A stretch of 64,000 nucleotides of DNA from Sphingobacteriaceae bacterium (GTDB lineage Bacteria > Bacteroidota > Bacteroidia > Sphingobacteriales > Sphingobacteriaceae). The stretch is taken from NCBI GenBank assembly GCA_017745075.1, contig JAGIAD010000001.1:499291-563290 (forward strand), given 5' to 3'. The position numbers and the translations under genes are program-made. Under the pieces are notes generated by a model. It was not told the DNA's origin and made no database searches. It saw nothing but the letters and a program-made list of their open reading frames with translations. How positions within the stretch are numbered: the stretch's first letter is position 1; the number at the start of each line of letters is the position of its first letter. Shown here piece by piece: positions 41,174 through 48,637 of this stretch.

Positions 41174-41914
41174 ATGCAGGAAAGCTTTATCCTCTTTTAT
41201 TGTTTACTTTTTATAGTTGCTTTTTTATATGCTTCGGTAGGGCATGGCGGGGCAAGCGGTTACCTTGCACTGATGGCTATTTTTGCCATTTCGCCCGCTA
41301 TCATGAAGCCTACGGCATTGTTGCTCAATCTGTTTGTTTCTTCCACATCCTTTATCCAGTTTTACAGAGGTGGTCATTTTAAGTGGAAAACCTTTTGGCC
41401 TTTTGCACTTGCCTCTATCCCGCTTTCTTTTGTTGGCGGAATGATGGTAATTGAAAATTCCATTTATAAAAAGATCCTGGGCCTGCTTTTGCTTATCCCC
41501 GTTATTCGTTTTTTCTTCTTTAAAAATACCGATCCTAAAGATTTCAAACCCTCAAATATTCCTTTATCGCTTACTATTGGTGGTATTATCGGCCTGCTTT
41601 CGGGTATGATCGGCATTGGGGGCGGAATTATCCTTTCCCCTGTCCTGCTACTGTTAAAGTGGACGGATCAAAAGCAGACCGCAGCCATCAGTGCAGCATT
41701 TATTTTTGTGAATTCGGTTGCCGGTTTAGGCGGCCAGCTGATTAAAGGCTTCGAATTTAACAGCCATATGCTTGCTTATGTCGGAGTAGCTTTTGTTGGC
41801 GGCATTTGCGGTGCTTATTTTGGTGCCCTAAAGTTTCCTCAAACCGTTTTAAAAAATGTGCTGGCCTGTGTATTGGCGCTGGCTGCTTATAAACTACTAT
41901 TTACACATGCATAA
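41174..41914 (+). CDS. TauE/SafE family permease
   Basis: A 246-residue membrane protein with eight hydrophobic spans and the duplicated TauE motifs: YASVGHGGASGYLALMAI in the first half and LSGMIGIGGGIILSPVLLLL in the second. The family moves sulfur oxyanions and organic sulfonates. Placed 2 bases after moeA and overlapping the next gene, it may carry molybdate or export sulfite. No ModABC genes are present here. That role is inference. Confidence 0.88.
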   Translation: MQESFILFYCLLFIVAFLYASVGHGGASGYLALMAIFAISPAIMKPTALLLNLFVSSTSFIQFYRGGHFKWKTFWPFALASIPLSFVGGMMVIENSIYKKILGLLLLIPVIRFFFFKNTDPKDFKPSNIPLSLTIGGIIGLLSGMIGIGGGIILSPVLLLLKWTDQKQTAAISAAFIFVNSVAGLGGQLIKGFEFNSHMLAYVGVAFVGGICGAYFGALKFPQTVLKNVLACVLALAAYKLLFTHA

Positions 41915-42413
41915 CATCAAATACCTGATCATTATCGTATTATTTTTAAGTATTACGGCAAATGCCCAGGAGAGCAGGCAATTTACAATTGAAGGGAAGG
42001 TTAAAAAGCCATTAACAATCACTTTAAACAATTTAAGTGTTTATAAATCCGTTAACCTGGATAGTATGACTATTTTCAACCATTTGATGCAACGTAAAAG
42101 TACGATCAGAAATATTAAAGGTGTGCTTTTGAAAGATATACTGGCCAGGGTAGAAATAGATGCTGCTTCGCCAAAAATACTGAGCGAATATTACCTTGTT
42201 TTTACGGCAATTGATAACTACAAGGTGGTGTACTCGTGGAACGAAATTTTTAATTCGCCAACCGGAAACCAGCTCATGGTTTTAAGTAGTTATGATACTG
42301 AGCCAGCCAAGACCGGAAAAAGGAATATAGCCGTTATTACACCCAGCGATTTTGCTACAGGAAGAAGATTTATAAAAGGATTGAGTAAAATCAGCATCTT
42401 ACAGGTAAATTAG
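41907..42413 (+). CDS. Periplasmic sulfite-oxidase-fold protein lacking the molybdenum-ligating Cys
   Basis: 168 residues. A signal peptide (KYLIIIVLFLSITANAQ) is followed by FTIEGKVKKPLTITLNNLSVYKS, IKGVLLKDILARVEID and YLVFTAIDNYKVVYSWNEIF. This order resembles the Moco-binding domain of YedY/sulfite oxidase (compare GVRLSDFL in the MsrP-like enzyme). The mature protein has no Cys at all, so it cannot ligate molybdenum in the usual way. The start at 41907 overlaps the TauE stop by 8 bases. It may be a Moco carrier or chaperone, or bind an oxyanion. Confidence 0.7.
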   Translation: MHNIKYLIIIVLFLSITANAQESRQFTIEGKVKKPLTITLNNLSVYKSVNLDSMTIFNHLMQRKSTIRNIKGVLLKDILARVEIDAASPKILSEYYLVFTAIDNYKVVYSWNEIFNSPTGNQLMVLSSYDTEPAKTGKRNIAVITPSDFATGRRFIKGLSKISILQVN

Positions 42414-42417
42414 CAGC

Positions 42418-42651
42418 ATGGAAATTGAAATAATCAGTTTTGGTCAGATTACCGAATTCATCAACAATCAAAAAATTGAAGTTGATGGCATTGCTGATAC
42501 CGATGCCTTTAAACAATACATCGAAGATAGGTTTCCGGCATTAAAGGGCATAAAATACAAACTTGCCCTGAATAAAAATATTATTCAACAGAATACCAAA
42601 ATTGCAAACCAGGCAACAATAGCCATCATGCCACCATTTTCTGGTGGTTAA
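42418..42651 (+). CDS. moaD: Molybdopterin synthase small subunit
   Basis: A 77-residue beta-grasp protein ending in the double-Gly tail FSGG that is adenylated by MoeB and then carries the thiocarboxylate sulfur. The conserved AIMPPFSGG C-terminus is diagnostic. Lies 4 bases after the preceding gene and 7 before moeB. Confidence 0.93.
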   Translation: MEIEIISFGQITEFINNQKIEVDGIADTDAFKQYIEDRFPALKGIKYKLALNKNIIQQNTKIANQATIAIMPPFSGG

Positions 42652-42658
42652 ACAACAT

Positions 42659-43771
42659 ATGAGTGCGGAGCGATACAATAGGCAGATTATCCTTAAAGGA
42701 TTTGGAGAAGAAGCACAGCAAAAGCTTTTAAGGGCAAAAGTGCTGGTAATTGGTGCCGGAGGTTTGGGCTGCCCTGCATTGCAATACCTGGCTGCCGCCG
42801 GTATTGGTCATATTGGTATTGTTGATGATGATACCATTTCATTATCCAATTTACACAGGCAAATTCTTTTTACAACCGCTGATATAGGAAAGCTGAAAGT
42901 AGAAGTTGCCGGAAAACGCCTCCAGGAAATGAATCCCCAGATCGGGATCATCCGTCACCCCATCCGTTTGCAGAAAAATAATATCCTCGACATTTTATCC
43001 AGGTATGATTACATATTGGACGGTACCGACAATTTCGAATCCAGGTACCTGATTAACGATGCCTGTGCACTACTGAATAAACCACTTATATTTGCTGCCG
43101 TATCGGGTTTTGAAGGCCAGTTAGCCATATTTAATACTCCAGATCATTCCACTTTAACGCCAGGCACCAATTACCGCGACCTTTTTCCTCTGCCACCCGG
43201 TAAAGGCGAGATCCCAAATTGTATAGAAAATGGCATTATCGGCGTACTGCCAGGTATTTTAGGTACTATGGCAGCAGCAGAAACCATAAAACTGGTTGCT
43301 AAAATCGGGCAACCGCTCACCAATAAAATATTAAATTATAACCTGCTCACACAAGAGCAATATACCATCAACATCAGCCACGGAGACGGTTATACGCTAC
43401 CTGAAACTGTTGATGAATTTTTAAATATGGATTATCAGGATACCAGCGAAGCACCACAGGGATATATAGAAATTGATGCCAGCGAACTGGTTAAACTTCA
43501 GCAGTTAGAATCGACAATTTTAATCGATGTACGCGAAAGACACGAAGTTCCGGTACTGGATAAACAGGTTTACACCCAGGTGCCCATGTCGGAGTTTGCT
43601 ACATTCCTAAACAAAGAATTTTATCAAAAACAGGTGGTTTTAATCTGCCAGCATGGCATTAGAAGTGTAGCTGCAGCAGAAGCCCTGCAGGAAAAATACG
43701 GCGATGCCAAAAAGATTTACAGCCTGAAGGGTGGTATCGTAAAATGGAGAGATTATTTTCTAAAATCCTAA
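42659..43771 (+). CDS. moeB: MoaD-adenylating enzyme MoeB with C-terminal rhodanese domain
   Basis: A 370-residue E1-like enzyme. VLVIGAGGLGCPALQYL is the ATP-binding loop, DDDTISLSNLHRQILF and DGTDNFESRYLINDAC are the ThiF/MoeB motifs, and EIPNCIENGIIGVLPGILGTM follows. Residues ~275-370 form a rhodanese domain with the persulfide Cys in VVLICQHGIRSV. One chain thus can adenylate MoaD and deliver sulfur. I start at the ATG 42659 (MSAERYNRQ), five codons inside the longer frame. Confidence 0.93.
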   Translation: MSAERYNRQIILKGFGEEAQQKLLRAKVLVIGAGGLGCPALQYLAAAGIGHIGIVDDDTISLSNLHRQILFTTADIGKLKVEVAGKRLQEMNPQIGIIRHPIRLQKNNILDILSRYDYILDGTDNFESRYLINDACALLNKPLIFAAVSGFEGQLAIFNTPDHSTLTPGTNYRDLFPLPPGKGEIPNCIENGIIGVLPGILGTMAAAETIKLVAKIGQPLTNKILNYNLLTQEQYTINISHGDGYTLPETVDEFLNMDYQDTSEAPQGYIEIDASELVKLQQLESTILIDVRERHEVPVLDKQVYTQVPMSEFATFLNKEFYQKQVVLICQHGIRSVAAAEALQEKYGDAKKIYSLKGGIVKWRDYFLKS

Positions 43772-43772
43772 C

Positions 43773-44216
43773 ATGAGCGAAAAAAAGATAAAAAATATAT
43801 TCGTTAACGGGCCAATTGAGCCAGCTTTTATAGCCGATAGCATTGCAAAACACGGCAGCAAAACCGCTATTGGCGGGCATAGTATTTTTATGGGCCAGGT
43901 GAGAAAAGATGAAATTGACGGCAAGTTTGTCGCCGCAATTGAATATACTGCCTACGAAGAAATAGCCCTCGAAAAAATGCATCAGATCAGGGAAGATATT
44001 TTCGAAAAATACCCGCTTAACTGCATGCATATCTACCACAGTTTAGGCACGGTTAAAACCGGCGAAATCTGCCTTTTTGTTTTTACCTCATCGGCACACC
44101 GTAAGCCGGCAATAGCCGCCTGTAGTGAAGTGGTTGACCGGTTAAAAGCAGAATTACCGATCTGGGGTAAAGAAATATTTGAAGACAAAACCCATCAGTG
44201 GAAAGAAAATATTTAA
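43773..44216 (+). CDS. moaE: Molybdopterin synthase catalytic subunit
   Basis: A 147-residue MoaE that, with MoaD, converts cPMP to molybdopterin. GGHSIFMGQVRKDEIDG, AIEYTAYEEIALEKM, IYHSLGTVKTGE and FVFTSSAHRKPAIAACSEVVDRLKAELPIWGKEIFED are family landmarks, including the catalytic Lys in the last segment. One base separates it from moeB and one from moaCB. Confidence 0.96.
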   Translation: MSEKKIKNIFVNGPIEPAFIADSIAKHGSKTAIGGHSIFMGQVRKDEIDGKFVAAIEYTAYEEIALEKMHQIREDIFEKYPLNCMHIYHSLGTVKTGEICLFVFTSSAHRKPAIAACSEVVDRLKAELPIWGKEIFEDKTHQWKENI

Positions 44217-44217
44217 T

Positions 44218-45126
44218 ATGGTAAACATCACAAAAAAATCCAGCTCCTTAAGGATTGCCATTGCGAGCGCCACAGTGAAGGTATCGAAGCAGGAAACCAT
44301 TGATGCTATAGAACAACGCAAAATACCCAAAGGTGATGTGTTTGAATTTGCCCGCGCAGCAGGATTATTTGGTGTAAAAAAAACAAGTGATGTAATTCCC
44401 GATTGCCACCCGCTTCCAATTGAATATACGGCCATTACTTACCAGATTGTGGGTTTAAACATCATCATTAATGTTGAAGTACATACCATTTATAAAACAG
44501 GTGTAGAAGTTGAAGCGATGCATGGAGCATCTGTTACTGCATTAACTATGTATGATATGTTAAAACCCATCGACAAAGGCGTTGAAATAGAGCATATCAG
44601 GTTATTAAAAAAATCGGGAGGAAAATCTGACCTTAAAAACTCGAAATTCCCCGAAATAAAAACTGCAGTTGTGGTCTGCTCTGATTCTGTTTTCGAAAAT
44701 AAAGCACATGATACTTCTGGCAAATCCATTATTTCACGTTTAGAACAATGGGGAATCAATACAGAGAAATATGAAATTGTTCCTGATGAAATGGATGCCA
44801 TTAGAAATAAGGCTATTGAATTAAATAAAGCGGGTTTCCAGTTGGTGATTTTTACCGGAGGTACCGGACTTTCGCCGCGCGATGTAACACCTGAGGCTAT
44901 TGCACCTTTAATTGACAGGAACATAGCAGGACTTATGGAAACGGCCCGCCGTTATGGCCAGGAGCGTATGCCTTATGCCATGCTTTCGCGCGGTGTAGCA
45001 GGTTTTATCGGGGAAACACTGGTATTCACCTTCCCGGGATCAAAAAGCGGTGTAGAAGAAAGTTTAGATGCGCTCTTCCCGCAAGTTTTACATTTATTTA
45101 AGGTAGTTAAAGGGGAGAAACATTAG
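44218..45126 (+). CDS. moaCB: Bifunctional cPMP synthase MoaC / molybdopterin adenylyltransferase MoaB
   Basis: A 302-residue fusion. Residues 1-~145 are MoaC (SATVKVSKQETIDAI, DVIPDCHPLPIEY, VEVEAMHGASVTALTMYDMLK). Residues ~150-302 are MoaB/Mog (VVVCSDSVFENKAHDTSGKSI, IFTGGTGLSPRDVTPEAI, FTFPGSKSGVEESLD). It joins step one, with MoaA, and the adenylation step before MoeA. I start at 44218, one base after the moaE stop, since an earlier in-frame ATG lies inside moaE. Last gene of the operon. Confidence 0.94.
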   Translation: MVNITKKSSSLRIAIASATVKVSKQETIDAIEQRKIPKGDVFEFARAAGLFGVKKTSDVIPDCHPLPIEYTAITYQIVGLNIIINVEVHTIYKTGVEVEAMHGASVTALTMYDMLKPIDKGVEIEHIRLLKKSGGKSDLKNSKFPEIKTAVVVCSDSVFENKAHDTSGKSIISRLEQWGINTEKYEIVPDEMDAIRNKAIELNKAGFQLVIFTGGTGLSPRDVTPEAIAPLIDRNIAGLMETARRYGQERMPYAMLSRGVAGFIGETLVFTFPGSKSGVEESLDALFPQVLHLFKVVKGEKH

Positions 45127-45135
45127 TATAATGTT

Positions 45136-45220
45136 AGTCGGGATTTGTAATCCCGACTGAAGAACCAAGGATTTATAATCCTTAGATACATATAGATCAA
45201 ATTGCGGATTACAAATCCGC
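45136..45220. repeat. Three GGATT/AATCC palindromes after the Moco operon
   Basis: Perfect hairpins AGTCGGGATT-TGT-AATCCCGACT (45136-45158), AAGGATT-TAT-AATCCTT (45167-45183) and GCGGATT-ACA-AATCCGC (45204-45220) share the GGATT/AATCC core but have different, internally compensated outer pairs. They probably form the 3' end of the operon mRNA. No T-run follows. Confidence 0.8.
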
Positions 45221-45288
45221 AGAACAAGGGTCAAGATCACAGATCCTAACCAGCACAACAATATTAAATCTAAACAGCAAAAATCTTT

Positions 45289-45318
45289 TTTGCGATAAAA
45301 AATTAAGTCCTATTTTTG
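45289..45318 (+). promoter_or_regulatory. Candidate promoter TTTG-N18-TATTTTTG
   Basis: TTTG (45289-45292) and TATTTTTG (45311-45318) fit the Bacteroidota consensus with an 18-base spacer. The ATG at 45323 follows almost immediately. Confidence 0.55.
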
Positions 45319-45322
45319 CGGC

Positions 45323-45664
45323 ATGTCGTCTAAATATAAGATTTTATACTTTTTCCAAAATTCTGACACCGCTATTTTAGAAATTAAGCGTCTTGGCTTA
45401 CCCGACAATGCAGATGCAGAAGCAACTTACCACTGGCTTTATTTTGATAAAATAACCGGGTCGTTAATTAAACTATGGTTCAGATCGATGGATTCTTCAA
45501 CCGAAATTGAAGAACGTTATTTTGAGCAGGGTTACCTTAAATTTAATAAAACAGAGGCTACATATATCGAAAAGCACAATTCTTCACAGCAAAAGCTCAA
45601 CAATATGGGTAATCGAGCTATTGGAGATGAAATAAGTGCTTTAATAGAAAATTATCTGAAATAA
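45323..45664 (+). CDS. Hypothetical protein
   Basis: A 113-residue soluble protein with no recognised domain. It contains YKILYFFQNSDTAILEIKRLG, a WLYFDKITGSLIKLWFRSMD beta region and a helical C-terminus. Mixed alpha/beta composition and a good promoter support a real gene. Convergent with the next gene, with a 1-base gap between stops. Confidence 0.65.
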   Translation: MSSKYKILYFFQNSDTAILEIKRLGLPDNADAEATYHWLYFDKITGSLIKLWFRSMDSSTEIEERYFEQGYLKFNKTEATYIEKHNSSQQKLNNMGNRAIGDEISALIENYLK

Positions 45665-45665
45665 T

Positions 45666-46337
45666 TTAGGCTATTTCTGGCAGTTCGGCTTCCAAACCAA
45701 CTTTATTTAAAGGATAACGGGTGGCATAAAAATCACGCAGTAAGCGGCAAAAAGCCGGATACCATTCTTGTTTTTGCATGTTTTCTGAAAGTTGTGCGCA
45801 GGCAAGCACATCGGCATCTGCCTGATGCATGGCATGAGCAACAAAATTAACCACCTCCCAAATGCCCTCCATCATAAAAAACCGAAAGGCAGATAGGATT
45901 GCAGACCATTGCACTTTTTTTGCCTGCAGTAAAAAGAACCTGGATATAGGGCTGCATAAACGTTTAAAAGCCATATAATCTTCTTCCGCACCATCCAAAT
46001 TTAGAATTCCCTCACGGTAAGGAAGGTTTACAATTTCTGTAGCAATTTTATCACGCCCATGGAAATAAATACTTCCTGCACAGATAGAAGATATCGATAT
46101 CAGTGCTAAATGGTCATAAATTTCGGGATGCATTTTAAGCTTGCCATTACGTACAAACACCAGTCCGCCTTTTTTGGTATTGCCTGGCTGAATATTCATG
46201 GCCGATAAACTTAAAAGCTCAAATTCACCGGCAAAGTTAAGTGCCATTACAAATTGCGCCGCAGCCATAAAAGTGCCCCGATCCGGCAGTTTACTGTTTA
46301 CTACAGGCTCCTGAATTGAAAAAATAGAAAGTTGCAA
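45666..46337 (-). CDS. Hypothetical protein
   Basis: Up to 223 residues, with no family recognised. Largely helical, with hydrophobic helices (FVMALNFAGEFELLSLSAM, FRFFMMEGIWEVVNFVAHAM) but no clear membrane span. The frame opens with TTG at 46335-46337; the first ATG is at 46266-46268 (MAAAQFVMAL), which would give 200 residues. The choice is open. A TATTTTTG word overlaps the TTG and, if it is the -7 box, favours the shorter form. Confidence 0.6.
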   Translation of the reverse strand: MQLSIFSIQEPVVNSKLPDRGTFMAAAQFVMALNFAGEFELLSLSAMNIQPGNTKKGGLVFVRNGKLKMHPEIYDHLALISISSICAGSIYFHGRDKIATEIVNLPYREGILNLDGAEEDYMAFKRLCSPISRFFLLQAKKVQWSAILSAFRFFMMEGIWEVVNFVAHAMHQADADVLACAQLSENMQKQEWYPAFCRLLRDFYATRYPLNKVGLEAELPEIA

Positions 46338-46512
46338 AAATATTTAGTTTGTTTGGTTCAGGCCGATTATATCGACAACGGCAAAAATAAAAATCCAATT
46401 CAAAAAACAATTGCACAAGTGGAGGGTAAAGAGGGTGAGCGTGGTAATCTGCTAGGAATGAGAAGGAAATTTTTTCAACCTTTTTGTTCCGGATAGGTTA
46501 TAAATATCAGGG

Positions 46513-46540
46513 CAAAAAAAAAGCAGGACTAAATCCTGCT
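46513..46540 (-). terminator. Terminator of the cold-shock gene
   Basis: On the minus strand AGCAGGA (46534-46540 complement) pairs with TCCTGCT (46522-46528 complement) around a 5-base loop, followed by nine U. Confidence 0.85.
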
Positions 46541-46561
46541 CAAAATCTTTTTGGGGAAGAA

Positions 46562-46750
46562 TTAAACAACTCTTACTTTCACTGCATTAAGGCCTTTTTT
46601 GCCTTCTTGAACTTCATATTCAACTGTATCATTTTCTCTGATTTCATCAATCAGGCCTGATGCATGCACAAAAATCTCAGATCCGCCTTCTTCTTTAATA
46701 AAGCCGAAGCCTTTTTCTGAGTTAAAAAATTTTACTGTTCCGTTTTTCAT
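46562..46750 (-). CDS. Cold-shock domain protein
   Basis: A 62-residue single CSD. MKNGTVKFFNSEKGFGFIKEEGG and SEIFVHASGL hold the RNP1 (KGFGFI) and RNP2 (IFVHA) motifs; it is a nucleic-acid chaperone. The frame runs further upstream, but the ATG at 46748-46750 is the standard Csp start. The ~130-base AT-rich leader is typical of csp genes. Confidence 0.95.
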   Translation of the reverse strand: MKNGTVKFFNSEKGFGFIKEEGGSEIFVHASGLIDEIRENDTVEYEVQEGKKGLNAVKVRVV

Positions 46751-46913
46751 TATTCTGGATGTTTTTAAATTAAAAACCAAAAATAGGATTAAAACCCAAA
46801 AACCAAAATTACTGGCAAACAAAATTACCAATTATGCGCAAAAAGATTTATCACTGTAAAATTACGGCTACCGTTTTACTGTCCAGGGCATTAACCACGA
46901 ATATTTGATAGCA

Positions 46914-47204
46914 TTAAAAAGATTTTCCTTGCGTAATGGATGAGTACCAATTAATAGGATGCGACCTTAAATTCATTCCGTCGCTCTCTATGTGGTATAA
47001 GATAATAGGCATACTGAAATCTACAAAACGCTCTATCTTTCTGGAAAGTTTACCAAGAAAATCCATACTTGATATGCCTTCCTTTAGATGAACGTAAATT
47101 ACACTTCCTGTTTTAAACTCAAAGCGCTCAACAACTCCTGGCCACTCTGCTTTTATCCTACTGAGGAAAGCTTTGATTTTGGTTTCTTCTTTTAGATTTT
47201 CCAT
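46914..47204 (-). CDS. Hypothetical protein
   Basis: A 96-residue soluble protein: a charged helix (EETKIKAFLSRIKAEWPGVVERF), a strand (SVIYVHLKEGISS), a second helix and a C-terminal SMPIILYHIES strand. No recognised domain. ATG at 47202-47204. No operon partner. Confidence 0.55.
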   Translation of the reverse strand: MENLKEETKIKAFLSRIKAEWPGVVERFEFKTGSVIYVHLKEGISSMDFLGKLSRKIERFVDFSMPIILYHIESDGMNLRSHPINWYSSITQGKSF

Positions 47205-47289
47205 AAGCTTATCAGGTTTTTATGAATATATGCTAATTTAAAAAAATATTCTAAATAAGATTAAATGTAACAGGACCTATACAATTTTG

Positions 47290-47526
47290 GATCAAAAATA
47301 TCAACACCTCTGCTCTCAACTTGTTTCCAGGCTTAAACGCAAAAAAGATTAATTCGGTATGCCCTGCCGGGATAACGGTGGTTTTACTAAATTTCACCTC
47401 TAGCAGAAAGGATCTAACAGCTTATTTAAATAGGGCATAAACATAAAAGGATTCTTTACAATGCCCGAAACAACAAACGACAGAAGAAAAGTAAAAAAGC
47501 CCTTCAATCCTGAGAGGGCTTTTTCA
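47290..47526 (+). ncRNA. Candidate non-coding RNA ending in a terminator at 47494-47526
   Basis: The 472-base gap 47205-47676 has no gene of note but ends in a clear plus-strand terminator, AAAAAGCCCT (47494-47503) / AGGGCTTTTT (47515-47524). Upstream, CTCTGCT near 47312 is complementary to AGCAGA near 47403. A G/C-richer apical part (GCCGGGATAACGGT, about 47368) lies between them, giving a long-hairpin outline. A 6S-type RNA is one possibility; I cannot confirm it by eye. A 22-codon frame at 47461-47529 overlaps the terminator and is probably chance. Confidence 0.3.
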
Positions 47527-47676
47527 TAGTCGTCTATCCCTATAAGTAGGAATTCAAAACTAAATAATGGGTTTAATATTTTTAAGGGTTGAATAAACTG
47601 AACAAAAAAAAAAATTGCTTTAGTTCAGCCTTCCTTTTTATGCCTTAAAGCGGCTTTAAACGACTAAAACCACCAG

Positions 47677-48567
47677 TTACTCTACTCCTTTTGCATTTAT
47701 CGGAATTACATATAGTGATTTTGAAGCGGTAATAAAAAGCTTATTTCTGTGTTTTCCACCGAAACAAATGTTGCCACACCAGCTTTCCGGAACATCAATA
47801 TGGCCTATCTTTTCTCCGCTTGGTTTATAAATATTCACTCCCCTTCCGGTTACATAAATATTTCCATTGCTATCTAAGGTCATGCCATCTGAGTTTTGGT
47901 TAAAGATAAGCTGCCGATCCGACAATTTAGCGTCTGCGCCAATAGTATAACGGTAAGTCTTATTGGCATCCATATCGGCAATGTACAGGAATTTTCCATC
48001 TGGTGTACCTACAATACCATTTGGTTTAAGTACATCATCAGCAACCACAATAGCTTCTTTTTTACCTTTAGGAAGGTAATACACTTTTTGTCCCGCGATT
48101 TCAGGCGATTTCCTGGTCCAATAATCGCGCTGGTAATATGGATCTGTAAAATAGATACCACCTTTATTATCTAACCAGATATCGTTTGGCCCGTTTACCT
48201 TTTTGCCTTCAAAATCGCTGAAAAGTACTTTTATCTTTTTGTTTTTATCGATAGACCAGATCTCGTTATGTTCGTCGGCACAAACAATCAGGTTGCCTTT
48301 TTTATCAAAGTATGTACCGTTTGCCCTTCCTGATTTATCCATATACAGGCTCAGTTTGCCATCAATACTGTATTTCCAGATTTTATCATTCGGCTGATCG
48401 GTAAAAAAAACGTTTCCCTCTTTATCAACCGATGCACCTTCCGTAAACTTAAACTGTGCAGAAATCAACTTTAAGCTATCCTGCACAAAAAGATCCTGTT
48501 CGGCATTTTGTGCAAATGAAGACAAGCTGAAGACAAAAAATGCCAAAAAGAAGAGATATTTTTTCAT
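47677..48567 (-). CDS. SMP-30/gluconolactonase/LRE family secreted protein
   Basis: A 296-residue exported six-bladed beta-propeller. Signal peptide KKYLFFLAFFVFSLSSFAQ. The blade repeats have the family's D-G-N pattern (VDKEGNVFFTDQPNDKIWKYS, FDKKGNLIVCADEHNEIWSID, LDNKGGIYFTDPYY), and PNDIW and KPNGI motifs carry metal ligands. It probably hydrolyses a lactone outside the cytosol. A palindrome (48590-48622) lies just upstream. Confidence 0.92.
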   Translation of the reverse strand: MKKYLFFLAFFVFSLSSFAQNAEQDLFVQDSLKLISAQFKFTEGASVDKEGNVFFTDQPNDKIWKYSIDGKLSLYMDKSGRANGTYFDKKGNLIVCADEHNEIWSIDKNKKIKVLFSDFEGKKVNGPNDIWLDNKGGIYFTDPYYQRDYWTRKSPEIAGQKVYYLPKGKKEAIVVADDVLKPNGIVGTPDGKFLYIADMDANKTYRYTIGADAKLSDRQLIFNQNSDGMTLDSNGNIYVTGRGVNIYKPSGEKIGHIDVPESWCGNICFGGKHRNKLFITASKSLYVIPINAKGVE

Positions 48568-48589
48568 TTGTATTTTTAATTGCTTGATC

Positions 48590-48622
48590 AGACCTCGCAG
48601 GTTTTTAAAACCTGTGAGGTCT
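48590..48622. repeat. AGACCTCgCAGGTTTT / AAAACCTGtGAGGTCT palindrome
   Basis: A nearly perfect 16-bp inverted repeat in the 70-base gap between the SMP-30 gene and the ABC exporter operon. It may be the 3' hairpin of the exporter mRNA. Same general class as the other intergenic palindromes here. Confidence 0.75.
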
Positions 48623-48637
48623 ATGCTCGTAAATATA

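Noticed and set aside
47461..47529. 22-codon open frame MPETTNDRRKVKKPFNPERA...
   Set aside because: Its second half is the terminator hairpin, so the frame is probably accidental.
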